A stretch of 64,000 bases of DNA from an uncultured Thermofilaceae archaeon (GCA_938036345.1 CALHPJ010000013.1:123993-187992); one strand, 5' to 3'; positions 8,365 to 17,272 are shown, counted from the first letter of the stretch. Made by a program: numbers and translations. Notes: a model not told the origin generated them from the sequence alone.

Positions 8365-9549
8365 TTGCAGCCTGCGGAACGTGACCTGAGCTCGCTGTTG
8401 AGGAGCGAGGAGCTGGCGCAGCGTATCGCCAAACTGGTGCATAGGCTGGCCTCAGAGCTCGCACAGCGCGGGAGAAAGACGGTTAAGCTGATGAACTTCT
8501 GCGGCACGCACGAGTGGACCACGGTCCACTACGGGATTAGGAGCCTCATGCCGCCGACCGTCGAGCTAGTCGCGGGGCCCGGGTGCCCCGTCTGCATCAC
8601 TCCTTCTTACTGCGTCGAGAACGCCATCGAGCTGGCGTTGGACGGGGTCACCGTTTACACGTTCGGCGACGCGTACAAGCTACCGGCCGTGAGGCGGGTT
8701 CGAGGCGCGCGCAGCCTTGCCGAGGCGAAAGCCCAGGGAGGCAACGTGAAAGTGGTTTACAGCTTCCTGGATGCCGTGAAGCATGCCAGGGCATCCGGCA
8801 GGGAATCCGTGTTTCTCGCAATCGGCTTCGAGACCACCGCTCCCAGCTACGCGCTCTCCCTGTCCCGGGGCGACGTGCCGAGTAACCTGAAGCTGCTCAC
8901 AGCCCTGCGCTTAACTCCGCCCGCCGCTAGGCACGCTATCCTAGCCACCATAGAGCGTGGGTTAGAGCCTGTGAGCGGCATCATAGCGCCGGGCCACGTT
9001 TCCACCATAGTAGGGGCGGAGCCGTGGGACCGGTTGGCCAAGGAGCTCAAGCTCCCAGCCGTGGTATCCGGCTTCGAGCCGGTGGATTTGCTGGTGTCGA
9101 TCTCAATCCTCCTAGAGATGATCCTCGGTGGAGTCTCGGGCGCTAGGATCGAGTATACGCGCTTGGTTACCTGGAACGGGAACGCGCTCGCGAAGAAGTT
9201 GATCGGGGAAGTTTTCGAGACTGTGGACTCCCATTGGCGGGGGTTAGGCTTGATAGCTGCAAGCGGCCTCGAGCTCGGGGGCCCCTATAAGGCCTACGAC
9301 GCGTACGACGCATACGGCTTGAAGAAAGTGGAGGAGAGGGAGGATTCGCTGAGCGGGTGCAAGTGCCCGGAGGTGATCATGGGCCTCGCGAAGCCTATTG
9401 AATGCCCGCTGTTCATGAAGGTTTGCACGCCGTCGAAGCCCTACGGCCCCTGCATGGTTTCAAGCGAGGGCACATGCGCTATTTGGGCACGCTTCGGCGG
9501 CGGAGGGCTCGCCGACAAGGTGGCGGCAACCTTAGAGCTGGGGGGTTGA
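8365..9549 (+). CDS. hypD: [NiFe]-hydrogenase maturation protein HypD
   Basis: Scaffold on which the Fe(CN)2CO group is assembled with HypC and HypE before insertion into the large subunit of a [NiFe] hydrogenase. The 394-residue product has all family blocks: CGTHE (C46), GPGCPVC (C74, C77), GFETTAP, APGHVSTI, SGFEPVDLL, and the C-terminal [4Fe-4S] cysteine set C-K-C...ECPLF...VCTP...GPCMVS...GTCA. TTG is the only start that keeps the full N terminus in this frame. No hydrogenase structural gene is visible nearby; hypC (17 kb), hypE (24 kb) and nikR (62 kb) are scattered in the window. Confidence 0.95.
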   Translation: MQPAERDLSSLLRSEELAQRIAKLVHRLASELAQRGRKTVKLMNFCGTHEWTTVHYGIRSLMPPTVELVAGPGCPVCITPSYCVENAIELALDGVTVYTFGDAYKLPAVRRVRGARSLAEAKAQGGNVKVVYSFLDAVKHARASGRESVFLAIGFETTAPSYALSLSRGDVPSNLKLLTALRLTPPAARHAILATIERGLEPVSGIIAPGHVSTIVGAEPWDRLAKELKLPAVVSGFEPVDLLVSISILLEMILGGVSGARIEYTRLVTWNGNALAKKLIGEVFETVDSHWRGLGLIAASGLELGGPYKAYDAYDAYGLKKVEEREDSLSGCKCPEVIMGLAKPIECPLFMKVCTPSKPYGPCMVSSEGTCAIWARFGGGGLADKVAATLELGG

Positions 9550-9658
9550 AGCAACGGAGCTCTTTGCAAGCAGCCTTAACGTTAACATTACGAATAATCA
9601 AAAATATTTAAAAAATTCAAACGTTTCAAAAGTAATTTAAATAGATGAGATCCGAAAT

Positions 9659-9667
9659 CTATATAAG
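9659..9667 (+). promoter_or_regulatory. Strong TATA box for the V4R gene
   Basis: CTATATAAG is preceded by an A/G-rich BRE-like GAAAT and lies about 29 bp before the ATG at 9692. It sits in an unusually AT-rich 100-bp tract, one of the clearest promoters in the window. Confidence 0.6.
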
Positions 9668-9691
9668 GGTTAGTTTCGTTTAACCAAAGGC

Positions 9692-10525
9692 ATGAAAATT
9701 TTTCCAAGCGAAAAAGAAGCCACTACGTGGAAACCCTACGAAGTAGGGCGCTTAATTATTGCACCCGACGCTAGACCCTACTACTACGACATTACGCTGG
9801 AACCTGAAGCTCTTCGAGAAGTAGGTGTGCTGGCCGAGCTGCTTTCTATATTCTCAGGTGAAGGTTTACAAGTACTTCAAGTGAAAGTGTCGGCCGCTAG
9901 CCCGGGCAAGCCGGTCAGAGTTCTAATCGCCGTGAATTTAAAGGGCAGGGAAAAGCTCGCCAGCAGGCTGGCGGACGACTTAAAGCATAAGAGCCATGTG
10001 GTTGAGGTAAGCTATACTCCTCCGCTGCTTGACGGCGTAGCTGTGGATGCGTGGTCGTTTCCGCTTACGTTTCAAGGCAATAGGGCCTTGATCATAACTG
10101 AAGAGATGACTGAAGGTATGCTGAAAAGCGGGTGGAGGGAGCTTGGGACGGCCTTCGCCGCAGTGCTCTACCGCGCGTTCTTCGGCGGGGCTAAAAGAGT
10201 ATATGAAACTTATATCGGTAACCTTCCCTATGGTATTGAGGAACGATTCAAATTAATTGAAGAGGTTTTCAGAATGCTGGGCTACGGAATTCTCAAATTC
10301 GAAAAGATCGCCCGCAATGAGTGCATAGCCAGAGTGCATAAAAGCTTTGAATGCTCTATTTTCAAAGACGAAAAAGAGGCGAGGGGCGCTATTGTAAGAG
10401 GGATCATCGCAGGCTTAATTGCAGGCTATTGGGGGGCTGAGATTGATGATATCGCAGTGGACGAGGCGAAGTGCGCAGCAAAGGGGGACGAGCTCTGCGA
10501 GTACAGGGTGAGGAGAGTGCGGTAG
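9692..10525 (+). CDS. V4R (4-vinyl reductase) domain protein with N-terminal ligand-binding-like region
   Basis: A 277-residue soluble protein. The N-terminal half (about residues 20-105) has the strand-helix pattern of an ACT-like domain. The C-terminal half (about 135-277) is a V4R domain: IARNECIARVHKSFECSIFK, then a GIIAGLIAGYWG helix, and the closing CAAKGDELCEYRV with its cysteine pair. V4R domains bind small hydrophobic molecules or metals and often act as sensors. It is an isolated gene ending 3 bp before the convergent 10529 gene. A link to the pilus genes that follow is possible but not shown. Confidence 0.75.
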   Translation: MKIFPSEKEATTWKPYEVGRLIIAPDARPYYYDITLEPEALREVGVLAELLSIFSGEGLQVLQVKVSAASPGKPVRVLIAVNLKGREKLASRLADDLKHKSHVVEVSYTPPLLDGVAVDAWSFPLTFQGNRALIITEEMTEGMLKSGWRELGTAFAAVLYRAFFGGAKRVYETYIGNLPYGIEERFKLIEEVFRMLGYGILKFEKIARNECIARVHKSFECSIFKDEKEARGAIVRGIIAGLIAGYWGAEIDDIAVDEAKCAAKGDELCEYRVRRVR

Positions 10526-10528
10526 ACT

Positions 10529-11542
10529 CTAGCTGGACACCTGGCTCTGTTGTCCCCGGCCGGCCTCCTTTCGTGCAAGCCCTTTGAAAACCTCCTCTAT
10601 CAGTTGGGAAAGCTTTGACCGCATGTCCGCTGCATCCGTGTAGGTGACTACGTCAGCTTTAACGGCTAATGCCTGAAGAGAGTTCTCCAGGCTCTTCGGG
10701 GATACCAGCACATGCCTGCCCGCTAGGTCACTCCTCTTGGCTATAGCGGACAGAGCTTCGCTCATCGATGCGGCGTACTCAGGCACTAGGTCCACGTATA
10801 CTGTTCCTTTACCGTCGCTCAACACCATGTCAACTGGGTGCTGGTACCCGCTTTTACCAACCACATGAGCTGAGACTCTAGCTGAAACCTGGTAAGCCTT
10901 CGCTACCTCCTGAGCTCCTTTCACGAGCAGCTGCTTAGCCACGCGCTCAGCCGCCTCCTTCTTCACCCTGTAGCTGTACAGGACCATGTAGCTGGCTTCC
11001 CTGTAGTCGAAACTGTGGCCGCAGTCCGAGCAACGGTAGGATGGCAAGGGGGTTTCGAACCTCGCGCCGCAGTCCGAGCAGCTGAAGAGCCTGCTTACGA
11101 TGACCGAGTTCCCCTGGCTAAGCCGCTCCCCGCACTTGGAGCAGATGGCCCTGGGCATCTCTTCCACGCTGCTTACAGTGCCGCACTTGAGGTGAGATAT
11201 GAGCGAGATTCTCCTAAGCTTCTCGGAGCCGCAGTTGGGGCACTTCAGTTTCCCGAACAGCCTAAATGAGCCGCATTTGGGGCACACAACCATGGAGTCG
11301 TGGTACTCCTTTTCAAGCGCACCCAATTCGCTCAGCTTTTCAAGCACATCGATGTCGCGCAACCTGTGCCTTGCCGCAACTTTCAGAATGTCTACGTAAA
11401 TCACGCCTGCAGTGTACGAAAACGTTGGAGTTAGAAGCTCCTTCCCATCCCTGATTATCTGGGAGAGAACGTCGTACAGCGCCTCGATTGAGGGCTCTCT
11501 CTCCCCTTCGGGGTTTAGCGACTCACGGGCAGCCGTTGCCAT
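10529..11542 (-). CDS. Zinc-ribbon protein with nuclease-fold-like C-terminal domain (TackOD1-like)
   Basis: A 337-residue protein in three parts: an N-terminal helical or winged-helix-like region (1-85), a middle region with several CxxC knuckles (CPKC, CPNC, CSKC, CSDC, CSDC; about 88-180), and a C-terminal alpha/beta domain (about 195-325) with GKSGYQHPVDMVL followed by a VYVDLV strand and HVLVSPKSL. The last part resembles the restriction-endonuclease-like fold used as an output domain in TACK archaea (TackOD1), but the usual E-x-K is replaced, so nuclease activity is doubtful. It is divergent from the pilus ATPase gene with a 65-bp gap, so co-regulation is plausible (inference). Confidence 0.6.
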   Translation of the reverse strand: MATAARESLNPEGEREPSIEALYDVLSQIIRDGKELLTPTFSYTAGVIYVDILKVAARHRLRDIDVLEKLSELGALEKEYHDSMVVCPKCGSFRLFGKLKCPNCGSEKLRRISLISHLKCGTVSSVEEMPRAICSKCGERLSQGNSVIVSRLFSCSDCGARFETPLPSYRCSDCGHSFDYREASYMVLYSYRVKKEAAERVAKQLLVKGAQEVAKAYQVSARVSAHVVGKSGYQHPVDMVLSDGKGTVYVDLVPEYAASMSEALSAIAKRSDLAGRHVLVSPKSLENSLQALAVKADVVTYTDAADMRSKLSQLIEEVFKGLARKEAGRGQQSQVSS

Positions 11543-11574
11543 AGCCTACTCCTACCTTAATTACTACAATAATG

Positions 11575-11585
11575 TTTTATTATAA
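11575..11585 (+). promoter_or_regulatory. TATA box that fixes the pilus ATPase start at 11608
   Basis: TTATTATAAGT lies about 27 bp before the ATG at 11608. An upstream in-frame ATG at 11572 falls before or inside this box and would not be transcribed, so 11608 is preferred. Confidence 0.55.
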
Positions 11586-11607
11586 GTGTTTATCCTTCAC
11601 TATTAGA

Positions 11608-13113
11608 ATGAGTTCGAAAACCGGGCAAGTTTTGCCGCCTATCCCCCAGCACGAAAGCGTCATCGAGATCTACGAAGTAGTGCAGCCCTACGCGTACGTA
11701 GCGGTAACCAGGGACCGCCGAACAGGGCGCATGCTGTACAGGGTGATCGAGCCCGTTTTGACGCCCCAAGATGAAGTCGTTATCGCGGAGGTTAAAAGGG
11801 TGCTCTTCGAATCGCAGAAGCCGGCTCTGGACGAGCTGAGGGTAAGGGGAGCCGAGGCTGTCCTCCGAGAAAGGATGGAGCAGATTATTAAGAAGCGCAA
11901 GCTACCGGTGCCAAAGGCTTCCTTCGACAAAGTATTCTACTACGTTAGGAGGGATACTCTAGGCTACGGCCGCCTGGAGGTGCCGATCAGGGATCCCGGC
12001 GTTGAGGACATATCCTGCGACGGCGTTGGGCTACCCGTCTACGTTTGGCATAACCGCTACGAATCGCTGCCCACCAACATCGTGTTCCAGACACCGGACG
12101 AACTCGAGAGGGAGATAGTTAGACTCGCGCATAAGGCCGGTAAGCACATCTCGGTAGCCCAACCCATTGTCGAGGGAGCTTTACCCGAGGGGTACAGGCT
12201 CCATGCCACTTTGTCGGAGGTGACGCGGAGAGGGGGGACGTTTACCGTGAGGAAGTTCAGGGAAGTTCCGTTCTCCATAGTTGACCTGATCAGGCTGGGC
12301 ACTATTTCGGTTCAGCTCGCGGCCTACCTGTGGCTGGTGGTGGAATCTAAGAAAAGCATGATGGTAGTAGGCGCGACCGCGAGCGGGAAAACAACGACGC
12401 TGAACGCTGCGGCTACATTTATTAGGCCGGAGGCGAAGATAGTCACGATCGAGGATACGCCCGAGCTCAACCTCCCCCACGAGAACTGGGTCCCCCTCGT
12501 GGCTAGGCCTACGACCGACCCGTGGGCTAGGAGCGTCACCCTATTCGACCTTCTGAAGTCCGCGCTCAGGATGAGGCCAGATTACGTGATTGTAGGGGAG
12601 GTGAGGGGGGAGGAGGCTTTCACCCTGTTCCAGGCGATTGCAACCGGGCATGCAGGCATGTGCACGATCCACGCGGAGAACGTGGATTACGCCATAAAAA
12701 GGCTGGTATCGGAACCGATGAACGTCCCCCAGTTCCTAATCCCCCTGATGAAAGTTTTCATAACGGTCAAGCGGTTCGCCAGTGAGGGGCGCATCTACAG
12801 GAGAGTCGTCGAAGTCTGCGAGGTAATAAGCGGAGAACCAGGGCCCGTCAAGAACCTGGTGTTCAGGTATAACCCAATCACCGACCGGGTTGAGAGAGTT
12901 GGGAGCAGCAAGCTATTGGAGACGATAGCGGAGGAAAAGTACATTCCGGTCGGCGAGCTGGAAGAAGAGTTGAAGAGGAGGGAGGATCTGCTGGAGTTCC
13001 TACTAACCAGAGGTATAACCGATTTTAAGAGGGTTAGCAGGCTGATTAGCGACTACGCCCGTAAGCCAGCTGCAGTCTACTGGGCGGTGGAGAAGGGGGT
13101 GTACGAGCTTTGA
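11608..13113 (+). CDS. Type IV pilus / type II secretion assembly ATPase (FlaI/GspE superfamily)
   Basis: Hexameric cytoplasmic ATPase that powers assembly of an archaeal type IV pilus-like filament. Of 501 residues from the chosen ATG, the N-terminal domain (to about 130) resembles FlaI/VirB11-like proteins; Walker A GATASGKTTT lies near residue 255, the aspartate box IEDTPELNLP near 275, Walker B RPDYVIVGEVRGEEA near 325, and the His box TGHAGMCTIHAE near 350. The stop overlaps the first platform gene by 4 bp (TTGA), and the second follows, giving an ATPase-platform-platform operon. Confidence 0.93.
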   Translation: MSSKTGQVLPPIPQHESVIEIYEVVQPYAYVAVTRDRRTGRMLYRVIEPVLTPQDEVVIAEVKRVLFESQKPALDELRVRGAEAVLRERMEQIIKKRKLPVPKASFDKVFYYVRRDTLGYGRLEVPIRDPGVEDISCDGVGLPVYVWHNRYESLPTNIVFQTPDELEREIVRLAHKAGKHISVAQPIVEGALPEGYRLHATLSEVTRRGGTFTVRKFREVPFSIVDLIRLGTISVQLAAYLWLVVESKKSMMVVGATASGKTTTLNAAATFIRPEAKIVTIEDTPELNLPHENWVPLVARPTTDPWARSVTLFDLLKSALRMRPDYVIVGEVRGEEAFTLFQAIATGHAGMCTIHAENVDYAIKRLVSEPMNVPQFLIPLMKVFITVKRFASEGRIYRRVVEVCEVISGEPGPVKNLVFRYNPITDRVERVGSSKLLETIAEEKYIPVGELEEELKRREDLLEFLLTRGITDFKRVSRLISDYARKPAAVYWAVEKGVYEL

Positions 13114-13973
13114 GCCTTAGCTACAGCTTAAGCGGAAGGGTGGCTAAGCGGCTAGCCGAGCGCGCGGGCGTTTTCAGGGAGATATACTACACGGCCGGTT
13201 TCCCCGAGCCCTTCGAGGAATACGTGGGCAAGTGGGTTACTGCTTACATTTTAACGGCGCCAGCCGTCGCAGCTGCTGCCGTTGCGCTCCACTCAATCCT
13301 GCTGGGCTATCCTCCAGTTTTCTCCGCCGTGCTGAGCCTCTTGGTGATCGTCATATACACTCTGATCTACGCTGCCGCTTGCCTCTACTACCCCGTGTAC
13401 AGGAGGTACTCGAGAGGGACGAGGATCGACTCCAGGTTACCCTACACTCTAGCGTACTTCGCCCCGCTAGCCGCGTCCGGCATGGGTTTAGACAGGATCG
13501 CCGAAAACGTTGTGGACGTAGAGGAGGAGAGGGAGATCGCCAGGGAGTTCTCCCTCTTTCTCACCGATACGAAGCTCCTGGGGTTAGACATGCTTACCGC
13601 GCTTGAGAGAAGGTCCTCGAGAAGCCCTTCAATCATGCTGTCCCTCTTCTTCTCAGGGCTGAGGGACGCGTACATAACAGCCGGAAACCTCTACGAGTAC
13701 TCTGCCTTCGTAGCCCAAAGGCTCCTTGAGTTCAAGAGGTACGAGCTCAGGAAGATCGCGAGCACGGTCTCCGTCATAGCGGAAGCTTATGTAACGCTGA
13801 TGGTTGCCGCGCCGCTCATGTTCGTTGTCATGCTATCCGTAATCGGGATGCTAGGCGGCTCTATCGGGGGTTTACCTACGAATCTGCTTATCGCCGTTAT
13901 AATGGCGATAGGTGTCCCGGCTTCGGCAGCCGCGATCCTGGTGATGCTCGATGCCGTCCTGTCCAGAGTTTAG
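13110..13973 (+). CDS. Type II secretion system F / pilus platform protein, first copy
   Basis: A 287-residue membrane protein of the TadC/FlaJ/PilC type, expected to anchor the assembly ATPase and form the base of the filament. Hydrophobic segments lie at about residues 45-65 and 75-100, and two more near the C terminus (about 228-280). The cytoplasmic domain between them contains SRLPYTLAYFAPLAASGMGLDRI, a T2SSF pattern. The TTG start overlaps the ATPase stop. Many archaeal platforms are one protein with two T2SSF domains; here they are separate genes. Confidence 0.88.
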   Translation: MSLSYSLSGRVAKRLAERAGVFREIYYTAGFPEPFEEYVGKWVTAYILTAPAVAAAAVALHSILLGYPPVFSAVLSLLVIVIYTLIYAAACLYYPVYRRYSRGTRIDSRLPYTLAYFAPLAASGMGLDRIAENVVDVEEEREIAREFSLFLTDTKLLGLDMLTALERRSSRSPSIMLSLFFSGLRDAYITAGNLYEYSAFVAQRLLEFKRYELRKIASTVSVIAEAYVTLMVAAPLMFVVMLSVIGMLGGSIGGLPTNLLIAVIMAIGVPASAAAILVMLDAVLSRV

Positions 13974-13997
13974 CGTTTGCTTACGCGTGAGGGGTAA

Positions 13998-14918
13998 TTG
14001 ACCATGCCATACGTGCCGATTAAGGGTCGGCGGCTACTTCTCTTAGCTGCAGCTTCAGCGGCGCTTAGCTTAGTACCGCTTGCCCTACTGGTCCTCCTCT
14101 GGGAGGAGTGGACATGGGAAGTGGAAACGTTCGAATTGCTGAGGGGTTTGGAGCTATTCTGGTCCATTTCCGTCTACAGCTTAGCTTCCCTAATCCCCGT
14201 GTGTGCTATAGCGCCGTTCGCCGTTGTTCAGTATATGAACGGGAGGTATGTAGACACGATTGAGAGGAGCATGTCGAGCTTCTTTAAGGGGGTTGCGGAC
14301 GGTATAAGGTCCGGAATGCCGATTATTAAATCCATCGAAGTCTCGGCTAGGTCCATCGGTGGGCCCCTCGGCAGGGAGATGCTCAGCGTGGTTAGCGCGG
14401 TGGAGCTTGGCAGCAGCCTGGAGGAGGCCCTTGAGAGCTTGCTGAGGGGGGTCGCGACACCGGGTCTGAGGAGGGCGGCTAACCTGCTGATAACCGCGTA
14501 CAGGTCGGGCGGAAGGGTCGCCGATGTTTTAGACGCCGCAGCCGAAATGTACGGGATGATCAGGAGCTACGAGGAGGAGAGGAGAGCCTCCCTAGCCCCC
14601 TACGTTTGGACCGTGTACATAGCTTTAGCCGTCTTCCTCGTCATTTCAACCGTCCTTATAACCGTGTTCGTGGCCCCCCTCTACAAGCTTAGGGGAACCG
14701 AGTTCTTCACCCCTCTGCCTCCTCCGCTCTTTAAGGCGATGTTTTTCATCGCCTCCCTCGTGCAGGCGGCTTCGGGCGGCCTAGTAGCTGGGAAGATAGG
14801 TAAAGGCACCGTGAAAGCCGGTTTAATCCACTCGCTAATACTGATGCTAACGGTCATCGCGTACTTCGCCTTGCTTGAGGTGTGGCTGGAACCCGCTCTC
14901 GTACCAAGCCTGCCGTAG
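13998..14918 (+). CDS. Type II secretion system F / pilus platform protein, second copy
   Basis: A 306-residue membrane protein. Hydrophobic segments occur at about residues 12-34, 55-75, 205-228 and 245-295. The central cytoplasmic part has MSSFFKGVADGIRSGMPIIK and LGSSLEEALESLLRGVATPG, the T2SSF domain signature. It lies 24 bp after the first platform gene and likely forms a heterodimer with that product. A single FlaJ is normally about the sum of the two, so this may be a fission of an ancestral two-domain platform, or a duplicated one-domain form. Confidence 0.87.
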   Translation: MTMPYVPIKGRRLLLLAAASAALSLVPLALLVLLWEEWTWEVETFELLRGLELFWSISVYSLASLIPVCAIAPFAVVQYMNGRYVDTIERSMSSFFKGVADGIRSGMPIIKSIEVSARSIGGPLGREMLSVVSAVELGSSLEEALESLLRGVATPGLRRAANLLITAYRSGGRVADVLDAAAEMYGMIRSYEEERRASLAPYVWTVYIALAVFLVISTVLITVFVAPLYKLRGTEFFTPLPPPLFKAMFFIASLVQAASGGLVAGKIGKGTVKAGLIHSLILMLTVIAYFALLEVWLEPALVPSLP

Positions 14919-15031
14919 GGCTGAGAAGGCAGCGCTTAACCCGAGCCTGCATCGAAAAAGCGGGAAGTGGTGGTAAAGGCGACGGCGCACGTCAGCGGAA
15001 AAATTAATGAAACCATGCTTCAAGTAGCCCT

Positions 15032-16132
15032 GTGGGCGAGTACAGGATCTCCGAGGAGGCTCAGAAGTTTTTGAAGGATGTTTGCGAAGCCGTAGGCCCT
15101 CCAGGCTTCGAAGACGAAGTTCTCCGGCTATTCCAGGCCTACGGGCGCCGTTTCGCCGACGAAGTAATACGGGACAACCTCGGCTCCCTCGTCTTCGTGA
15201 AGAGGGGTTCGAGGGGTAAGCCGCGCGTGCTCGTGGCGGGGCACGTGGATGAGGTCGGCTTCTTGGTAACCAGTATAACCAAGGAGGGGTATATCACGTT
15301 CACACCGCTGGGGGGCTGGTTCGACCAGGTTCTGCTGGCTCAAAGGGTGGTAATCCGAACCAGGAAGGGGCAGGTGCTCGGCGTGATAACCAGCAAACCC
15401 CCGCACCTGCTGACCCCCGAGGAGAGGCAGAAGGTGGTGACTCTTGACCGCATGTATGTAGACGTTGGGGCGACAAGCGAGGAGGAGGCTAAAAACCTCG
15501 GAATAAGGATCGGCGACCCCATTGCCCCCTACTCTCCCTTCACTATATCAGCGACAGGAAAAACAATCATGGGTAAGGCTTTCGACGACAGGCTAGGCGC
15601 CTTCGTGGCAATAGAGGCACTCAGGTACTTGAGGGAAAGCGGGGCTGAGCACCCGAACACGCTCTACGCCGCTGCCACTGTGCAGGAGGAGGTCGGGCTT
15701 AGGGGCGCGCAGACCGTAGGCTGGCTCGTCGACCACGACGTGGCGATCGTAACGGAGGTGGATATCGCGGGAGACGTACCGGGCATCGACCCCCGCGACG
15801 CGCAAGCGAAGCTCGGTAAGGGTCCGACGATCGTCACTTTCGATGCCTCGATGGTCCCCAACCAGAGGCTAAAGGAGTTCGCCATAGAGGTAGCTGAGGA
15901 AGCGAAGATACCCTACCAGCTTTCAGCGATAGCGAAGGGCGGTACAGACGCGGGGCGGCTGCACCTGTACAAAACCGGTAGGCCGAGCATCGTGATAGGC
16001 GTACCCACGCGCCACATCCACAGCCACGTATCGATCGTCCACTTCGACGACATAGCCAACGCTGTAAGGCTGGTCGCCGAACTCGTGAGGAGGCTAGACG
16101 AGGAGAGGGTCACCAGCTTTACCGGGCTGTAA
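15032..16132 (+). CDS. M42-family metalloaminopeptidase (FrvX/TET type)
   Basis: Large self-compartmentalising cytoplasmic peptidase, often a dodecamer (TET), that trims peptides. The 366-residue product shows the metal-binding set: H in AGHVDEVGF, D in KAFDDRLGAF, the catalytic EE in VQEEVGLRGA, D in EVDIAGDVPG, and H in RHIHSHVSI. Start: GTG at 15032 lies about 27 bp after the TATA-like AAAATTAATG (about 14999-15008), a leaderless arrangement. Stands alone between the pilus operon and the convergent tmk. Glucanase activity, sometimes annotated, is less likely. Confidence 0.92.
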   Translation: MGEYRISEEAQKFLKDVCEAVGPPGFEDEVLRLFQAYGRRFADEVIRDNLGSLVFVKRGSRGKPRVLVAGHVDEVGFLVTSITKEGYITFTPLGGWFDQVLLAQRVVIRTRKGQVLGVITSKPPHLLTPEERQKVVTLDRMYVDVGATSEEEAKNLGIRIGDPIAPYSPFTISATGKTIMGKAFDDRLGAFVAIEALRYLRESGAEHPNTLYAAATVQEEVGLRGAQTVGWLVDHDVAIVTEVDIAGDVPGIDPRDAQAKLGKGPTIVTFDASMVPNQRLKEFAIEVAEEAKIPYQLSAIAKGGTDAGRLHLYKTGRPSIVIGVPTRHIHSHVSIVHFDDIANAVRLVAELVRRLDEERVTSFTGL

Positions 16133-16167
16133 CTAAAATTGTTTTAGGGATTTTTACCTCTACGGCT

Positions 16168-16782
16168 TTAAATCGGGGCGCGCTTCCCGCCCGCTTTCGA
16201 TAGGTAGCGCTCCAGGATCTCCTCGATCCTCTTCTGCACTTCCCCGACTTCCTCGTCCGTCTCCACGACGTGGACACCCCGGTACTCTTGCGCGATCCTG
16301 AGGTATGCTTTCCGAACCTTCTCCAGCTTCTCCGCTTCCTCAAACAGCTCTACCGCAAAGCGGTCCTCTCTTATCCTCCTGATGGCCTCCAGCGGGTCTA
16401 AGTCCAGTACGAATGTTAAGTCGGGGAGGGGGAAGGGCGAGTTAACCGCCTTCAGCCACTCGTAGTCCAGGTTGAGAGAACCGTACGCGAGGCTGGAGAA
16501 GAGGTAGCGGTCTGTCACCACCACCCTGCCGCTCCTCAGCGCCGGGGAGATAACGGTGCCAACGTGGTGGCACCGATCCGCGGCGAATAAAAGCTGCAGG
16601 GTCATCGGGTCGGTCTTCCACTCCCCTCTTAAGCAGGCCTTTATGAGCCCCCCGATGAGGCCGTCCGTAGGCTCCTTGGTTAGAACCACCTTAAACCCCT
16701 TGCTCTCCAGGTAGCGCTCCGTCATCCTAGCGTGGGTCGTTAAGCCAGCTCCGTCTATCCCCTCGAAGGCTACGAACAGCAT
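16168..16782 (-). CDS. tmk: Thymidylate kinase-like protein with altered P-loop
   Basis: Expected to phosphorylate dTMP to dTDP. The 204-residue product starts at the ATG at 16782 (MLFVAFEGIDGAG), so an upstream in-frame extension into hypC is not coding. FEGIDGAGLTTHA replaces the usual GIDGSGKTT: the P-loop lysine is leucine (codon TTA), clearly visible in the bases. Otherwise the thymidylate kinase pattern is present: EPTDGLIG, LLFAADRCHH, a DRYLFSSLAYG motif and LTFVLDLDPLEA, which include the DRY/S substrate motif and the LID region. It lies 62 bp downstream of hypC on the same strand. Either a kinase using another residue or a non-canonical paralogue. Confidence 0.85.
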   Translation of the reverse strand: MLFVAFEGIDGAGLTTHARMTERYLESKGFKVVLTKEPTDGLIGGLIKACLRGEWKTDPMTLQLLFAADRCHHVGTVISPALRSGRVVVTDRYLFSSLAYGSLNLDYEWLKAVNSPFPLPDLTFVLDLDPLEAIRRIREDRFAVELFEEAEKLEKVRKAYLRIAQEYRGVHVVETDEEVGEVQKRIEEILERYLSKAGGKRAPI

Positions 16783-16844
16783 CAGGCACTTCAGGGAGCG
16801 GTGGTTATTAAACCGCAACGCTGAAAACCGGTGGCAAGCCTCCT

Positions 16845-17186
16845 TCAGTCCAGCTTGGCGGAAGGGGTATCGGGCTTGTCTGCCGCGGGCGCTCCATCCC
16901 CGGAGCACGGGTGGTAAGCCGAGCTTCTAAGCTCGCTGATGGCTTTATCGATAGGCTCCAGGAGACTGGGGTCGAGGGAGGCGATCACCTCCCTATACGC
17001 TTCAAGCATATCCAAAGCCTCGCGAGGGTTCACGACACCGATCGCTGTTCCAGCGTGCACCACTACGTAGTTTCCCGGCTTCACACCCTCCACCACTAGG
17101 AGCACCCTCCTCCTCACGCCGCCGAAGTCGACTAAAGCCTCCACCCCTTCGACTTCTACAACTTTAGCGGGAACCCCCCAGCACAC
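16845..17186 (-). CDS. hypC: [NiFe]-hydrogenase maturation chaperone HypC
   Basis: Small chaperone that works with HypD in building the Fe(CN)2CO group and escorts it to the hydrogenase large subunit. The N terminus MCWGVPAKV carries the essential Cys2 in the MCxGxP signature, and GVKPGNYVVVHAGTAIG matches the OB-fold core. At 113 residues it is longer than usual (about 75-90): a C-terminal tail with a CSGDGAPAADKPDTPS segment follows the core. The GTG start is fixed by the need for Cys at position 2; an AT-rich box GTAAATATAC lies about 25 bp upstream. It is followed by tmk. Confidence 0.92.
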   Translation of the reverse strand: MCWGVPAKVVEVEGVEALVDFGGVRRRVLLVVEGVKPGNYVVVHAGTAIGVVNPREALDMLEAYREVIASLDPSLLEPIDKAISELRSSAYHPCSGDGAPAADKPDTPSAKLD

Positions 17187-17272
17187 AAGCGGTACCCCAT
17201 TGGCCGGTATATTTACTTGATGGTTAACCCTCCAAACCGGACCGGGTAGCTAAAGCCTTCACTTAAGCCGCT

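Noticed and set aside
16782..16908. N-terminal extension of thymidylate kinase
   Set aside because: The extra residues overlap hypC and do not resemble the family; the ATG at 16782 gives the standard N terminus.
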